Positions 21,735 through 22,709 of a stretch of 22,709 bases of DNA are shown here, in pieces; positions within the stretch are counted from its first letter, which is position 1, and each line of letters starts with the position of its first letter. Location of the stretch: NCBI GenBank assembly GCA_002452265.1, contig DKEW01000040.1, forward strand, positions 1 through 22,709, given 5' to 3'. The DNA is from Pelobacter sp. UBA6812 (GTDB taxonomy: Bacteria; Desulfobacterota; Desulfuromonadia; Desulfuromonadales; Syntrophotaleaceae). Both the position numbers and the translations under genes were made by a program. The notes under the pieces were generated by a model. The model was not told the origin of the DNA. It did not search any database and was given only the letters and a program-made list of their open reading frames with translations.

Positions 21735-22709
21735 GAACGCCCTCCATTGGCGGTACACTCAATAAGTCGACGCGCCTCTTTACGTCCCCAAAGATCGGCC
21801 TTCAACACCTCATCGATATGTGCCAGAGGACTTATCTGGTGACACTCCAGAGTAGAGCGAATGACATTGGCAATATCCAGAAAACTTATTTTTTCGCTGA
21901 GGAACGCATCGACCGCCACTTCGTTAGCTGCATTCAGCACGGCTGGTGCTGTCCCACCCATAGCAAGAGCTTCATAGGCCAGAGCCAAACACGGAAACCG
22001 TTCAAGGTCAGGCTCATCAAAGGTCAAATTACGCAAACTGCAAAGATCTAGTGCAGGCAGATCAAGGGGTAGCCGATTGGGATGAGACAACGCATAAGCT
22101 ATCGGGGTCTTCATGTCCGGGATACCCAACTGGGCAATAACCGCCCCATCGATATACTCAACCAGCGAATGAACAATACTCTGCGGATGGATATGAACCG
22201 CAATGCGGTCCGCCGGGACATCAAAAAGCCAGCGTGCCTCGATGACTTCCAGCCCCTTGTTCATCATGGGAGCTGAATCGATGGTAATCTTCGAGCCCAT
22301 CGACCACACCGGATGAGCGAGGGCATCCCGCGCCGTCACATGTTCAAGGGCGTCAGCCCTGAGTGAGGCGAAGGGCCCCCCGGACGCTCTCAAGATAAGC
22401 CGCTGAACACGGTCAGCCTCGCCCACGAGACACTGCCAGATAGCGCTGTGCTCGCTGTCAATCGGAACCAGCGATGCGCCGGGAGTCCTCGCGGCCTCCA
22501 TGACCAGTTCGCCGGCCATCACGAGCACTTCCTTGCTGGCAAGCGCGACCTTCTTGCCATGTCGCAGCGCCTTGAGCGTAGGAGACAGTCCGACACACCC
22601 TGAGGTAGCAATCACCACAGTGTCCACACGATCATCAGACGCAATATCATCAAGAGACGCGGACACAGTGCCGCAAGGCACAACCAGGTCGGCCGACAAC
22701 GAGTGATAC
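21728..22709 (-). CDS. dxr: 1-deoxy-D-xylulose-5-phosphate reductoisomerase, partial (N-terminus outside window)
   Basis: Dxr converts deoxyxylulose phosphate to methylerythritol phosphate with NADPH in the non-mevalonate isoprenoid pathway. The frame is open to the window edge; about 70 N-terminal residues, including the GSTGSIG cofactor motif, are missing. Clear motifs are LVPIDSEHSAIWQCL (metal and substrate site), ASGGPF, HPVWSMGSKITIDSAPMMNKGLEVIEARWLF, IHPQSIVHSLVEYIDGAVIAQLGIPDMKTPIAYAL, and the C-terminal LNAANEVAVDAFL. A TTG at 22699 could be mistaken for a start, but coding continues upstream of it (YHS before LSADLV). The usual LANKE loop reads LASKE. It overlaps rseP. Confidence 0.96.
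   Translation of the reverse strand, partial: YHSLSADLVVPCGTVSASLDDIASDDRVDTVVIATSGCVGLSPTLKALRHGKKVALASKEVLVMAGELVMEAARTPGASLVPIDSEHSAIWQCLVGEADRVQRLILRASGGPFASLRADALEHVTARDALAHPVWSMGSKITIDSAPMMNKGLEVIEARWLFDVPADRIAVHIHPQSIVHSLVEYIDGAVIAQLGIPDMKTPIAYALSHPNRLPLDLPALDLCSLRNLTFDEPDLERFPCLALAYEALAMGGTAPAVLNAANEVAVDAFLSEKISFLDIANVIRSTLECHQISPLAHIDEVLKADLWGRKEARRLIECTANGGRSC

Noticed and set aside
1..22709. Search for mobile elements, CRISPR arrays, tRNA genes or horizontally acquired islands
   Set aside because: All genes are recognisable housekeeping genes on one strand, with no transposase, integrase, repeat array, tRNA or shift in composition that I can detect by eye.

Overview
The window looks like a chromosomal core-metabolism region from a deltaproteobacterium of the Desulfuromonadales (Geobacter / Desulfuromonas / Pelobacter-Syntrophotalea type). 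The placement rests on the gene content and order (dxr-rseP-tsaB, ilvD-ilvB-ilvN-psd-leuA, leuC-leuD, leuB-asd, truA-rplM-rpsI-argC), on the archaeal-type split LeuC/LeuD isomerase, and on a leucine T-box in front of leuA. No species can be assigned by eye. Every credible gene is on the minus strand, so the biological order runs from base 22709 down to base 1. I see no tRNA, rRNA, insertion sequence, phage gene or CRISPR array.

Layout in order of transcription. (1) 22709-19696: dxr (N-terminus outside the window), rseP and tsaB are tightly packed, with a dxr/rseP overlap and a 2-nt rseP-tsaB gap: isoprenoid precursor synthesis, site-2 proteolysis and tRNA t6A modification. (2) 19586-19233: a small DUF465 protein with its own consensus promoter. 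(3) 19036-14305: ilvD, ilvB, ilvN and psd, making most of the isoleucine/valine pathway plus phosphatidylserine decarboxylase. ilvC and pssA, which I recall sitting in this cluster in Geobacter, are absent. (4) 14304-13688: a 617-bp gene-free stretch with a strong promoter and a complete T-box riboswitch with a CUC (Leu) specifier, leading into leuA. (5) leuA, then a terminator, then leuC-leuD, then a second terminator. (6) leuB starts afresh from its own strong promoter, with two tandem operator-like palindromes upstream, and runs into asd and a terminator. (7) an orphan EcfT/CbiQ-like membrane protein overlapping truA. (8) rplM-rpsI with a clear promoter and a terminator. (9) argC and a YgiQ-family radical SAM protein. 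(10) a small DUF2065 membrane protein with its own promoter. (11) queA and tgt (C-terminus outside the window), the queuosine tRNA pair, preceded by a perfect FNR-type palindrome.

Together the genes cover branched-chain amino acid synthesis (ilvDBN, leuABCD), the aspartate-family branch point (asd), arginine synthesis (argC), tRNA modification (tsaB, truA, queA, tgt), ribosomal proteins S9/L13 and envelope functions (dxr, rseP, psd). Sequence signals suggest leucine control is concentrated on leuA by tRNA-Leu sensing, while leuCD and leuB are partly uncoupled by terminators and a new promoter.

I did not find a convincing undescribed multi-gene system. The items most worth a second look are regulatory: the T-box, the tandem palindromes before leuB, the FNR-like site before queA, and terminator-like hairpins lying directly against downstream start codons.
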